Positions 45,201-54,143 of a stretch of 64,000 nucleotides of DNA are shown here, piece by piece. The DNA lies in contig JAYKKM010000005.1 of the NCBI GenBank assembly GCA_035772405.1, positions 289,501 through 353,500 on the forward strand, given 5' to 3'. The first letter of the stretch is position 1; each line of letters opens with the position of its first letter. The stretch comes from Chrysogorgia sp. JL179-B06. Taxonomy: Eukaryota; Cnidaria; Anthozoa; Scleralcyonacea; Chrysogorgiidae. Position numbers and translations under genes: made by a program. A model generated the notes under the pieces. That model had not been told where the DNA came from, did not search any database, and saw nothing but the letters and a program-made list of their open reading frames with translations.

Positions 45201-46515
45201 TGACATTAGCCAATCAGGAATGAGTAAAATTGATTGAAATGGTATTTGCTGCCTATGGCAGCATACCAGTCTTGACTTGGGTTGCTGTATCCTTGTGCCC
45301 AGATCTCTTTGTGGACCTATGTACAGTATAGTCAATGAAATCTCGATTTGTGTAAATTGCCCTCTGTTGAGATGTTCAGTTTTATGACGTTTTGTGACGT
45401 AGAAGTTTTATCATGTGTATTAAATTTCCTGCCTTTCGCCGTTCAGAACTTGTCAACGCTGTGAAGTTTGAACGATCTGTTCTGCCTTCAGTGAGGAAGT
45501 ATAAGACGACTAAGATTATGTGTACTGTACTTAATTTTTCTTGTTGAATGCTCACCAAACAGAAAATATGGCTCAGTGACTGCGAGGTATCTGTGATTTC
45601 TTGCCATCACAGCATCACTTGTCATGGGCTAAATATATCATGATATCAAATTGTTTTGTTTGTGAATACAGTTTTCCTTCTATTTTAGGTGTATACTTAA
45701 TGCAATGTCTGGTAGCAACAAAATAATAATGAACAGTTTGTCAGTTTGTCTCAATATAAATGCAGTATCACTTCCTTCAACAAGGAAACTAAAAGAGACA
45801 TGTTTTTTCTTTACTGTGAATTAAAGCATATGAATACACCATCTCCTCAATCTCTGGCACTACGTCTATTTATGCTATGATCACATACAACTACAAACAT
45901 CTAACTTGGATTTGAGAAAATAATTATCTACAGTGGTTTCTACAATTGATTTGTGCACAAAGCTGTAAAACTACATATGTAATAAACTGTACATCATGGA
46001 ATTATTTACCTCAACTTTGTGAAAACTCAGTGGACAATGGAAATTATTTGTTTGCAAGTTCTTTGGGAAAATAAAATACAGTAGTTGCAGTGGTGTATTC
46101 CCAAACGACAACTACATTATATGTGGAGTCGTGCACATGTGCAATGAACTAATACATCACAGAGAGTATTGTATTCTCAACAAGAACTCCAATAAAAGTT
46201 AGACAATATAAACAATGGATCAACAATACCAGAAACATCTGTTACATACCATTTCTGGTTTTTATTTTGTCAGTGCTTTGCTTTGCCATCACATATCAGA
46301 CACTTGCAATTCCACTGACAGTTTTACCACAGTACTAAAGAAGCATGATTTATAGTGGCAGTGATTTATCGGAAATTTGTTTACCAAACATCAAACATAG
46401 TCATAATTTATGAATACTGTGTATGCAGTCAAATTCAAAAGCCTTGCCAATTATATTCAGATAAGTGATAGTTATTTGTAATTTAAGTCTGCTGTATTTA
46501 AATATAATAAAATAA
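45201..46515. other. EnSpm interior, no gene recognised
   Basis: No open frame of note. If upstream transposase exons remain they should lie here, but I could not see them. Confidence 0.4.
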
Positions 46516-46860
46516 TTGAAAACAATGTGTATAGTTATCCATGGTACAGAGTATAGAGTAGGAGCTGTGGTATCTACTGGAATATCAGATGACCAGATTC
46601 CTGAATTTTCATTGATTAAAAACATTGTTGTCAATGTGCAGAATAATGTTATTTTTTATCTGACAAAATTTACTACAATTGAATTTGTTCCACATTTTCA
46701 TGCTTTTAAAGTTTGCAGCGAAGCGATTAGTGATAATTTCTTTTCCTCACAAAAAGAATTTCTGACATATATGCCAGCACATGTAATTCATCCTTTTGGT
46801 ACTGAACACAGAAATGGTGCTTACTATATTGCACCAAGATTCAGTATATGTATTATATAA
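46516..46860 (+). pseudogene. EnSpm-type transposase C-terminal fragment
   Basis: A 114-codon frame containing IHGTEYRVGAVVSTGISDDQ, IPEFSLIKNIVV, FTTIEFVPHFHAFKVC and a YYIAPRFSI end. From memory this pattern (GTxYxxG..., D(D)xxPxFxxI, FxxHxHAY/F) belongs to the C-terminal region of EnSpm/CACTA transposase-like proteins of animals. It lies about 1 kb from the right end of the element, on the plus strand, as expected for a 3' exon. No catalytic DDE region was found upstream, so the element is probably non-autonomous now. Confidence 0.5.
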
Positions 46861-46914
46861 TGTATATAATTTATATGATGTATTAGTATAGGAAATAACA
46901 CAGTTTGAGAAGAA

Positions 46915-47200
46915 TTAATGAAAAATCACATGTGTGTTAGGTGAAATATTCATAATACCACATGTGGTTAGTATTTCGCCAAACACAAGTGTGATTTTTC
47001 ATTAATTCTTTGAGAACAAATGTTATTTCCTTTTAATACTTTTTCAATCAATTTTATGCGAATTCATAGTTTACCAAATTTTACAAAGAAGCGGGAAAAC
47101 TGATGTTTGTAAATATTAAAATCCAACATCCCGGATGTTATTTTAAAAAACTATTTTAATATTGAGGTCATTAACCAATCAGGAATGAGTAAAATTGATT
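46915..47200. repeat. Repeat copy shared with 44960-45200
   Basis: See the partner copy. The hairpin spans about 46915-47025. Confidence 0.7.
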
Positions 47201-47281
47201 GAAACGGTGTTATAATGTATATAACTTAAAATAATATTAAATTTGTTTAAAATTGACCATTGTTTTTTGTTGATAGTAACA

Positions 47282-47815
47282 TTGTGTATTGGTTAATCTT
47301 AACCAATTTAAACCGGGTTATTTAACCAATTCCACTTGGTTATACTAACCACCTATTATTATTGGTTACATTAATCACTGTTTTTTGGTTGAAACCACCA
47401 TTTTACATTGGTTAATATATAGCCAATTTTGAGTGTTATTTCTACCAATTGGTTAATATTTTAACCAATTTAAACCGGGTTATTTAACCAATTCCATTTG
47501 GTTATACTAACCACCTATTATTATTGGTTACATTAATCACTGTTTTTTGGTTGAAACCACCATTTTACATTGGTTAATATATAACCAATTTTGAGTGTGT
47601 TATTTCTACCAATTGGTTAATATTTTAACCAATTTAAACCGGTTTATTTAACCAATTCCATTTGGTTATACTAACCACCTATTATTATTGGTTACATTAA
47701 TCATTGTTTTTTGGTTGAATCCACCATTTTACATTGGTTAATATATAACCAATTTTGAGTGTGTTATTTCAACCAATTTGATTTGGTTATAACCAATTTA
47801 ATTGGTTGAAATAAC
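47282..47815. repeat. EnSpm right subterminal repeats, 163-bp tandem unit
   Basis: A unit beginning aaccaatttaaaccgg is repeated at 47301, 47463 and 47627 (spacing 162 and 164 bp), each made of smaller taacca/tggtta blocks. This mirrors the left subterminal zone. Confidence 0.88.
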
Positions 47816-47833
47816 CATTCCGTTTTTACAGTG

Positions 47834-48715
47834 TACTCTTGATTCACGCAACACACTATCGCTTGGATTAACCACACCACTCAGCTCGCGGTTCTCGTCT
47901 GGTGACAGCCCAGGTATGTCGACGTGGTCCACTTTTGTTTCAATTACTGGGAAGTCGTCTGGGACCACTTCTGTTGTGGCAACTGTTGTTTCTGCATTCT
48001 CAGGGATTTGACTAACTAACTTTTTGAACTGCTCAATCGCGTTTTTACTACGAGCGTCTTTACTGTAGACCAAACCTTTATTCCCATGTTTTAGAATTAG
48101 TTTAGGACTCCCACGCTCACCATCTTTGTTTATCGGTTTGAAAAGAATAACCCCTGAGTCCGTCACGTATGATCTGTTGACTATTTCCCTTGACGCGTCG
48201 TCGGGACCGAGTTTTTTTTTATACAACTTACGTATTTTCTCACCTATAGCCTTGACTCTTTTTACTTGATTTTTTGCTATCTCTTTGTTGACTGCGTTTA
48301 GCTTGTCCAATCTTTTATAAAGATCGTCTGACCTCACTTCAAGAGCCATACTGTAGCTTGTGTCGTTGACGTCACCATATGACTCCTGCTCAACAAACTC
48401 CACCGCGGGGACTTCTGTGTTAGTTCCCCTTATTGTCACCGTCTTACCATCGTCAGTGTCAATAAATGACGTCTCTTTTTGCAAGTCTCGTCTCACGTCT
48501 AGCTCACTCCTTATCTTTTTCGCTTGGTCTTGATAGTCGTTGTAATTAACGCGAACATTTTCCGGCATGTTGTCTTCAGTGTGCTTACCGTACATACCTT
48601 CAATAACGTCTTCGACATCGGCGAGCGTCTTTTCTAATTGCTCATCGCTCATGTCTTCGTACTTATTGAGGGTTTCCATCTCAACCTCGTCGAAAACTTC
48701 TCCACCTTCAGCCAT
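47834..48715 (-). pseudogene. Polinton gene split by a transposon, 5' part
   Basis: The first 294 codons of a gene whose remainder is at 37853-38380. The segment starts MAEGGEVFDEVEMETLNKYE and is rich in Glu, Asp and Lys with a long predicted helical middle (ELDVRRDLQKE; KRVKAIGEKIRKLYKKKLGP). It has no recognised domain. Reading is cut at 47834, where the EnSpm-like element begins. The 882 bp here and 528 bp on the far side are both multiples of three, and the codon that spans the TA target keeps the frame. The gene was therefore intact (about 469 residues) before the insertion. It starts 7 bp after the integrase gene ends. As it stands the protein would end in transposon sequence. Confidence 0.8.
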
Positions 48716-48721
48716 ACTACA

Positions 48722-49825
48722 TTAGCTCACATTTTGAATATCGCTTTCTGGCACCCACGAATTATGTTTGCTCTCATAACCCAACCATTTGACCAGCGCC
48801 ATCTTCTTCCCTCTGACTTTCTTTCTTTTCAACACCTTTTCAACTCTGTACACATCGTCGCCATGTTTCCTATTGACCAGCGATAATTCCTGCTCGTAAA
48901 ACTTCCCAATGATCTGTTCACCACTTATGTCCTCAATTTCGTACACATTCGGATCACCACGAATAACCTTTACCACTCTAAACAGCTCTTCAGTGAAGTT
49001 GGCTTCATAACCCTTTGTGAACACACTCTTGTACTTACTAATTCTCACTGACTCACCAACTATAAACTTTGGCAATGGGTTGTCTGCAAATTGGTGACCA
49101 AACAAAGTGGTCCACACTTCGCCTTCGTTTGACTTATCGACATCCTTCGGTTTCATCATAATGCTACGATTCACATTGCTATTGTAATTGCCCACAAACT
49201 GGTCAAGGACGTCAATCCATTTATACGTTCCACGGGTGTAAAAGTACTTCCACATAATGCTCTTGAGGCTTCTATTGAAACGCTCAACAACAGCAGCCTT
49301 TTTATCGCTCTTAGTGCTGAAATATTCAACACCATGTTCTTTCAGTAAACTTTTCACACCAACATTGTAGAACTCAAGTCCATCGTCAAATTGCGCTAAC
49401 TTAGGCGTGGTTCCAAACCGATCTTTGAAGTCAACCAACAATTTTCCAACAGCCTTAGTCATGTTCTTAGTGTCTTTTCTATAAACTGCAATTCCAAAAG
49501 CGTATCTACTCAATATTTCAATACCTGTTAGTATCCAATGATACCCTCCATTCTGTTTTGAATACTTACTCATATCCACTAGATCCATTTGGAGCTCTTC
49601 ACCAAGAAACCCAACAAAAGTCGCGCGGAACTTATGTCTTCTCACAATAGGTTTGTACCTAGTGTAGGTGTCCTGCGCTGTCAACCATTCTTTCACTGTT
49701 TTTCTAGTTACTTTCAATCCCTCTCCCAATGCGCTTTGATACAATTTCTCTGCACCACTGAACCCCGTCTTGGGATTGTAGTAAATATCTCTCAACCCTT
49801 GTTCTGTTTCCACACCAAGCTCCAT
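48722..49825 (-). CDS. Polinton integrase (RVE family) with chromodomain
   Basis: The frame is open from a GTG at 49834, but the first ATG is at 49825, giving 367 residues. The catalytic triad is D81 (ELQMDLVDM), D147 (LAQFDDGLEF) and E181 (AAVVERFNR), a retroviral-type DDE arrangement with about 34 residues between the last two. An SH3-like segment (VGESVRISKYKSVFTKGYEA) follows, then a C-terminal chromodomain at about 325-363 (YRVEKVLKRKKVRGKKMALV, KWLGY, NSWVPESD). The chromodomain may bind histone marks and guide insertion. The enzyme would cut and join the Polinton ends and make the 6-bp duplication seen here. The gene follows the probable penton gene by 5 bp. No lesions. Confidence 0.93.
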   Translation of the reverse strand: MELGVETEQGLRDIYYNPKTGFSGAEKLYQSALGEGLKVTRKTVKEWLTAQDTYTRYKPIVRRHKFRATFVGFLGEELQMDLVDMSKYSKQNGGYHWILTGIEILSRYAFGIAVYRKDTKNMTKAVGKLLVDFKDRFGTTPKLAQFDDGLEFYNVGVKSLLKEHGVEYFSTKSDKKAAVVERFNRSLKSIMWKYFYTRGTYKWIDVLDQFVGNYNSNVNRSIMMKPKDVDKSNEGEVWTTLFGHQFADNPLPKFIVGESVRISKYKSVFTKGYEANFTEELFRVVKVIRGDPNVYEIEDISGEQIIGKFYEQELSLVNRKHGDDVYRVEKVLKRKKVRGKKMALVKWLGYESKHNSWVPESDIQNVS

Positions 49826-49830
49826 ATAAT

Positions 49831-50529
49831 TCACACAATATACAGTTCCAATAACACCGCACCAATTTTGGGATCGTCATTATTTGGTTTGACACGAAAT
49901 GTCATACTTGAGTAAACACCTTTTTTAATACTCACCTTAGACTCGATGTCCACATGACGTTGCACTGACCCATTCAAAGACTGTTTAGTGGGTATTGGCA
50001 ACGTTGTGATCACACTGCTTCGCTTCCCATCAATACCCACATTGCTCTCAGTTTCAACAATATCACATAAGATTTCTATGTACTTCAGACCTCTAAGCAT
50101 GTCGACCTTGTTTGGGCTGACGTACCACTTCGAGTCACCCTTAATCACCCTACCCAACGCGAAACCAAGTAGAGGCCCAACGAGTTCAAGGTTAATTGGA
50201 GTGCTAGCCTTAATCCTACATCTACTTGTGAGCGGTATTTTCTCTATCTCAACGTCCCCCCTACCACGTTTTTTAGTCGTTTCTTTTATTGCTTCGACCA
50301 GTGCGTTGAAGTTAGCATACCCCCTACTCGTTATCGTGCTTTTAAGATCACTCGAAGGGTGGCTCAGAATGGGGATAAGTACGTCTATATCATCACGTAG
50401 GTTATTGTAGTCCCAAAACACAGTGGCTGTCTTGACCATAATGCACGGGTTGTCGTGCGTGACCATTATCGCGTTGTCAAAGGACACAACTTTTTCTACG
50501 TCTTCAATGAATACCGTCAACTTTCGCAT
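49831..50529 (-). CDS. Probable Polinton penton / minor capsid protein
   Basis: The first ATG in a good context is at 50529 (MRKLTVFIEDVEKVVSF), giving 232 residues; the frame extends further upstream but would cross the divergent promoter. The C-terminal half has LRGLKYIEILCDIVETESNV, a Pro/Ser-rich turn, HVDIESKVSIKKG, FRVKPNNDDPKIGAVLLELY. This reads like the pattern of a Polinton single-jelly-roll minor capsid protein (strands ending in a hydrophobic LELY-type terminus). Such proteins form the pentons of the virion. It sits between integrase and the divergent gene at 50554. The assignment rests on pattern memory and could be wrong. Confidence 0.55.
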   Translation of the reverse strand: MRKLTVFIEDVEKVVSFDNAIMVTHDNPCIMVKTATVFWDYNNLRDDIDVLIPILSHPSSDLKSTITSRGYANFNALVEAIKETTKKRGRGDVEIEKIPLTSRCRIKASTPINLELVGPLLGFALGRVIKGDSKWYVSPNKVDMLRGLKYIEILCDIVETESNVGIDGKRSSVITTLPIPTKQSLNGSVQRHVDIESKVSIKKGVYSSMTFRVKPNNDDPKIGAVLLELYIV

Positions 50530-50553
50530 TATGTATAACATACGGTATATTAT
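50530..50553. promoter_or_regulatory. Divergent promoter between the two Polinton arms
   Basis: Only 24 bp separate the start codons of the minus-strand penton-like gene (50529) and the plus-strand gene at 50554. They contain tgtataacatacggtatatt, with a TATA-like run on each strand. This is where gene direction switches from leftward to rightward. Confidence 0.5.
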
Positions 50554-52041
50554 ATGCAGAAAGCCCTTCGTGAGTACTATGGAAAGTACTACAAACGTGC
50601 GATGGCGAACACGTCGAAGGCTACACACGACGCGAAGGCAGACCTCATCAAAAAGTATCCTCACGCCACTTTAAGCAAATTCGAGTTCTATCCAAATATT
50701 TTGCAAGATGGTGAGATCATGAGTGTCGATGTGTATTTCAGAAACAACGACATCCTCAGCACAGACATAACCAGCACAACCTTCAAAAATGATCAAAGCA
50801 TGTGGAAGTGGCTACACAATAGTAAGTTCCCAATAATATGGCAAGGTGGTGGAACTATCCAACCACTACCAAAAGGTCATAAAAACCATTGGGGACTTTG
50901 GGACGGTTATCCAACAGAAAACGTGTTGAATTATCCAGTGAACAACTTTAAAGTTTTCGTTAACCAAAATAGCTACTTCATGTCAAAGCTACCAGTCTTG
51001 CTAGTCACCACGTCAAAGACAAAATCAGAGTGGGATGACAGCGAATCTTACTACCGCATTGTGTTTGCGACGTATTGTGCAAGTTTCTGTTGTGGTGTTT
51101 CGTTGCAACATCTATCAGTGTCACAAGAAGTTCACCCCGTGGTCACAAGTGTAATGAGATTTCATTTGTACTTCACCATTAGAAGACTTCTGAGAAGAAT
51201 GGAAGGTGGTGAGACCATGAAATCAATAAGTAGAGAATTTAACGCCTCTGAATTGTATGGCAAGATTTCCAAGATTCCTAGAAGGCACTACTACCAGAAT
51301 AAAGTCCTGAGCGATGGTACAACAGGCGAATCCAGAGTGTTCACACTCAACGACGTTCAGAACGATTACAAACGATACGTCGCGCGACTCTCAGATGGCT
51401 TTACCAACATTGGGCTGCAATATCTAAATCAGAGCATAGAAGCCTTTGTGTACTCCACACTTGGTGCACAAGCGAGAACACGTGTATCTGTCGTTGGTGG
51501 TTCTGCAGGAAGTCTAGAGACCCAACAAGAATTCCGCAAGTTGTTTTCTGACAGTGTTATACAGTACGACGTATCAACATGGATTCTCAACATGAATAAA
51601 TCGATTAGAGACACCAACGTTGTCCAAAATCTTGCAGTGTCGCCAAGTACATGGTTGATGCCGAGTAACCTAGTGATTCTCAAGAATAAAATCACTGGGT
51701 ACAATAACTTATTAAAGATTGCCACAGAGTCTATGAAATTTGGGGTGAACACTAGCTTGAATGCAACAACACCAACAATTACGGCTAAAAAAGTCCACCA
51801 AGAAAATGTGGTGACTCACTCATTAGTAGCGTCAACGATTGTGAAGAAAAAAGCTCACCAAGAAAGTGTGGTGGCGCCAACGACTGTGGCTAAAAAAGTT
51901 TACCAAGAAAATGTGACACCACCTCCTATGAAAAAAACAGTGGTCACTACCACAAGTAAGTCAGACACGACAACGTTGGCGATAATCTTAGGGTTCTCAG
52001 CAGTCTCTGGTTATCTGCTAACCAAATACACCTTGAAGTAG
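50554..52041 (+). CDS. Polinton protein of unknown function (495 aa)
   Basis: The start at 50554 gives MQKALREYYGKYYKRAMANT; a second ATG at 50602 is possible. The first 400 residues have no motif I recognise. They include WQGGGTIQPLPKGHKNHWGL, an aromatic-rich segment, and a Cys-containing FATYCASFCCGVSLQHLS. The C-terminal region has three degenerate repeats (AKKVHQENVV, KKKAHQESVV, AKKVYQENV), a Thr/Lys-rich linker and a single C-terminal transmembrane segment (LAIILGFSAVSGYLLTKYTL), so it is probably tail-anchored. It is followed 2 bp later by the fibre-like gene. A virion or envelope-membrane role is possible; nothing proves it. Confidence 0.75.
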   Translation: MQKALREYYGKYYKRAMANTSKATHDAKADLIKKYPHATLSKFEFYPNILQDGEIMSVDVYFRNNDILSTDITSTTFKNDQSMWKWLHNSKFPIIWQGGGTIQPLPKGHKNHWGLWDGYPTENVLNYPVNNFKVFVNQNSYFMSKLPVLLVTTSKTKSEWDDSESYYRIVFATYCASFCCGVSLQHLSVSQEVHPVVTSVMRFHLYFTIRRLLRRMEGGETMKSISREFNASELYGKISKIPRRHYYQNKVLSDGTTGESRVFTLNDVQNDYKRYVARLSDGFTNIGLQYLNQSIEAFVYSTLGAQARTRVSVVGGSAGSLETQQEFRKLFSDSVIQYDVSTWILNMNKSIRDTNVVQNLAVSPSTWLMPSNLVILKNKITGYNNLLKIATESMKFGVNTSLNATTPTITAKKVHQENVVTHSLVASTIVKKKAHQESVVAPTTVAKKVYQENVTPPPMKKTVVTTTSKSDTTTLAIILGFSAVSGYLLTKYTLK

Positions 52042-52043
52042 TA

Positions 52044-52994
52044 ATGAGTCTAAACTATGGGTATGAGTCTGACGACCCTCACGATAAAATACTGAAGAGA
52101 ACGAAAAGACATCTGGACGAAGATCCTAAATTAAGCGCGACTGGTGGAAGGATGTCTGGAATAATAGACATGCAAGGCTCAGCGATAAAAAACGTAGCAG
52201 ATCCAGTCGACGACTCAGACGCTGCAAATAAAAGAACTCTAGAGCAATTGCTATCAGGCTACCTCAAGAGTCAGTCCTACAATGTTGTGCTCGACTTCAA
52301 CGTTAGCACACACGCCTTGAAAAACGTGGAATTTCACACCAATGGTTCAAACAAAGTGAAAGCCATTGGTGAAACAAGTAAATTAGTGCAAAACAACCCG
52401 GCTTATGGTCCTATTGTTGGCATCAGCAGTGTGAGTCAAAGTTTTCTATCACCTGTGTTAACACCAATCCCACTTGAGTCAGGTCTCCATTTTAATTGCC
52501 CGAGTATGCAATGGTGTGATCTTTCCATTTTTGTTGTGGTGAGGTTACCTACTCGCACCGCTGGATCAAATTGGGAGACAATTATATCAAACGACGATGG
52601 TCAGTGGGATAAGTTCATAGGGTACAAGACTGGTATGACTAATGGACTCGCGTATGGTGGCAGCATCCCAGCAACGGAGAGCGTATGCACTATTCCGAGT
52701 ATTATTGACATAAGTAAAATGCATATGATATCAATACACTGGCAAATGAGCAATTCACATGTCAGGGTCAACAACGTTAAGTCAGCCGACTCAGACTTCG
52801 TAGCGAATATGAAAAAGATAGGCACACCCTACGGAACAATTTTTGGAATACATCGACCAAGAATACCACTCGCACCTTATGCGTACCCATCGTTGATAGA
52901 GTTCTACGGTGTGAAAATTGTGAGTGGCTACATGACGAACCGAGACATCATAATCATGGGTGGAAAAATGATGAAGGAATATGGTGTAAAGTAA
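52044..52994 (+). CDS. Fibre-like protein with phage tail-fibre motif and lectin-like C-terminus
   Basis: 316 residues. Residues 34-64 (GGRMSGIIDMQGSAIKNVAD and the following PVDDSDAANKR) match the repeat of phage tail fibres and related proteins: a turn, D-M-x-G-x-x-I-x-N, a Pro, then D-A-A-N-K. The C-terminal two thirds (LHFNCPSMQWCDLSIFVVV, MISIHWQMSNSHVRVNNV, LIEFYGVKIVSGYMTNRDII) look like a LamG/concanavalin-type beta-sandwich, ending in an MMKEYGV helix typical of that fold's end. Together this suggests a trimeric fibre with a glycan-binding head, attached to the particle. The gene is packed between the 495-residue gene and the small myristoylation-type gene with 0-2 bp gaps. The role is inferred. 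Confidence 0.6.
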   Translation: MSLNYGYESDDPHDKILKRTKRHLDEDPKLSATGGRMSGIIDMQGSAIKNVADPVDDSDAANKRTLEQLLSGYLKSQSYNVVLDFNVSTHALKNVEFHTNGSNKVKAIGETSKLVQNNPAYGPIVGISSVSQSFLSPVLTPIPLESGLHFNCPSMQWCDLSIFVVVRLPTRTAGSNWETIISNDDGQWDKFIGYKTGMTNGLAYGGSIPATESVCTIPSIIDISKMHMISIHWQMSNSHVRVNNVKSADSDFVANMKKIGTPYGTIFGIHRPRIPLAPYAYPSLIEFYGVKIVSGYMTNRDIIIMGGKMMKEYGVK

Positions 52995-53201
52995 ATGGGA
53001 GCATGTATTTCAAAAGAGCGTGAAATATATAAGATAAATAAGACGACTGATCACATGTTCAAAGCTGGTGGATCATTTGGTCGCGGTGACGTTACTCTCG
53101 AGCTCCACGCTGAGATTGGTATGAGGTCTAAAAAGACTTACGGCAAACCTATTACGTTACCAGAGTCAGACAAAGTAGGAGTGGTAGGAGACGTGACCTA
53201 A
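52995..53201 (+). CDS. Small Polinton protein with myristoylation/palmitoylation signal (68 aa)
   Basis: It starts directly at the stop of the fibre-like gene. The N-terminus MGACIS fits N-myristoylation at Gly2 with an adjacent Cys4 that could be palmitoylated. The rest is polar (FKAGGSFGRGDVTLELHAEI) without a known domain. Likely membrane-targeted. Confidence 0.65.
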   Translation: MGACISKEREIYKINKTTDHMFKAGGSFGRGDVTLELHAEIGMRSKKTYGKPITLPESDKVGVVGDVT

Positions 53202-53207
53202 GTTAAA

Positions 53208-53348
53208 ATGGGTTGGCTTAGAAAACTGGTTCGTAACATTAGAAACTTTTTCAGACGACGTAGAAAACTGAGGACTAATAAAACACACCTACTGCATTGG
53301 TACACAACAAACCAGATCTATAAAAAACCTGACACCTATGTCGAGTAG
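53208..53348 (+). CDS. Very small Arg-rich Polinton protein (46 aa)
   Basis: An intact short frame, 6 bp after the preceding gene, starting MGWLRKLVRNIRNFFRRRRK. The first 20 residues form an amphipathic, strongly basic helix; the tail is HWYTTNQIYKKPDTYVE. Tight packing in the same direction supports it as a gene. Candidate roles are membrane-lytic or DNA-condensing, as for small basic virion peptides, but this is inference. Confidence 0.5.
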   Translation: MGWLRKLVRNIRNFFRRRRKLRTNKTHLLHWYTTNQIYKKPDTYVE

Positions 53349-53375
53349 TTTTTTGTAGGAGACTATAATATAGTG

Positions 53376-54143
53376 ATGACTTCCACAGCGCTTCGATTAT
53401 TCGACTTCGACGGTCACCAAATCACGACGGTCATGGACAACGGTGAAATATGGTTCAAAGCGAGAGAAGTCGCAAGTGCTCTAGGCTATGCTAGACCAAA
53501 AGATGCAGTCAACGACCACGTCGAACCTGATTGCAAAATGAAGATGGAACAGGCCTCGTTTATCAACGAACTTGGGGTCTACTCGTTGGTGTTCTCAAGT
53601 AAAATGGAGCGTGCGAAACACTTCGGAAGGTGGGTGCACTCAGAAGTTTTACCAAGCGTTAGAAAAAGTTTAGCCGACGTTGGTCTCAAACACAACCAGT
53701 TTAAAATGATCACCGAGTTCGACCTTCATACGAAAGTTGTTGGTTTTCTTAGGAAATATTATCCAGAAGCTATTTTGATAGCCGCTTGTGGTGAGAATCA
53801 AGACACCTCGAGTAAAAGAATAAATTCGTGGAAAAAAGGTTACCAACGTGGAACACCTGACTTGATTATTGCCAACGCAAACCGACAGCATAGCGGGCTC
53901 GTGATTGAGTTCAAGAATCCAGGTGGCACAGGCAAGACGTCCAAAGAGCAGGAGTCTCTGTTGCTCAGATATAAATCCGCTGGTTATCTAACACTCTTGT
54001 GCGACTCGTACGACGACGCTATTACCACGGTAATAAGATATCTCTTTGACGTTGGGTTTCAGTGCTCTCACTGCCTTCGTAAATTTAAAAATAAATCAGC
54101 GTTGAGTAACCATGAGAGACGTTATTGTAAAGAGACTTTTTAG
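53376..54143 (+). CDS. Bro-N / VRR-NUC-like nuclease / zinc finger fusion protein
   Basis: The ATG is at 53376 (a GTG lies one codon upstream). 255 residues in three parts. Residues 5-100 are a Bro-N domain: VMDNGEIWFKAREVASALGY, then INELGVYSLVFSSK and FGRWVHSEVLPSVRKSL, the DNA-binding domain of baculovirus Bro proteins and phage antirepressors. Residues 115-222 are a PD-(D/E)xK nuclease of the VRR-NUC type: KGYQRGTPDLIIA with D162 and LVIEFKNPGG with E178 and K180. Residues 230-251 are a C2HC zinc finger (C230, C233, H246, C251). Bro-N/nuclease fusions occur in large DNA viruses. It may act in replication, repair or attack on competing DNA. The upstream tataatatag is TATA-like. Confidence 0.82.
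   Translation: MTSTALRLFDFDGHQITTVMDNGEIWFKAREVASALGYARPKDAVNDHVEPDCKMKMEQASFINELGVYSLVFSSKMERAKHFGRWVHSEVLPSVRKSLADVGLKHNQFKMITEFDLHTKVVGFLRKYYPEAILIAACGENQDTSSKRINSWKKGYQRGTPDLIIANANRQHSGLVIEFKNPGGTGKTSKEQESLLLRYKSAGYLTLLCDSYDDAITTVIRYLFDVGFQCSHCLRKFKNKSALSNHERRYCKETF

Larger units (their letters stand above)
38383..47833. mobile_element. EnSpm/CACTA-like DNA transposon, 9.45 kb, inserted in the Polinton
   Basis: The ends are cactgtaaaaacg...  and the complement ...cgtttttacagtg, continuing as aatggttatttcaa / ttgaaataaccatt. A TA lies on each side (38381-38382 and 47834-47835). Both subterminal zones are packed with tggtta/taacca units (38393-38800 and 47230-47815). CACTR ends, a 2-bp target and dense subterminal repeats are characters of EnSpm/CACTA elements. 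A transposase-like C-terminal exon is at 46516-46860; most of the rest is secondary insertions. The host gene frame is restored exactly when the element and one TA are removed. Confidence 0.85.

Noticed and set aside
46401..46634. Minus-strand frame overlapping the EnSpm transposase exon
   Set aside because: Shadow of the plus-strand fragment.
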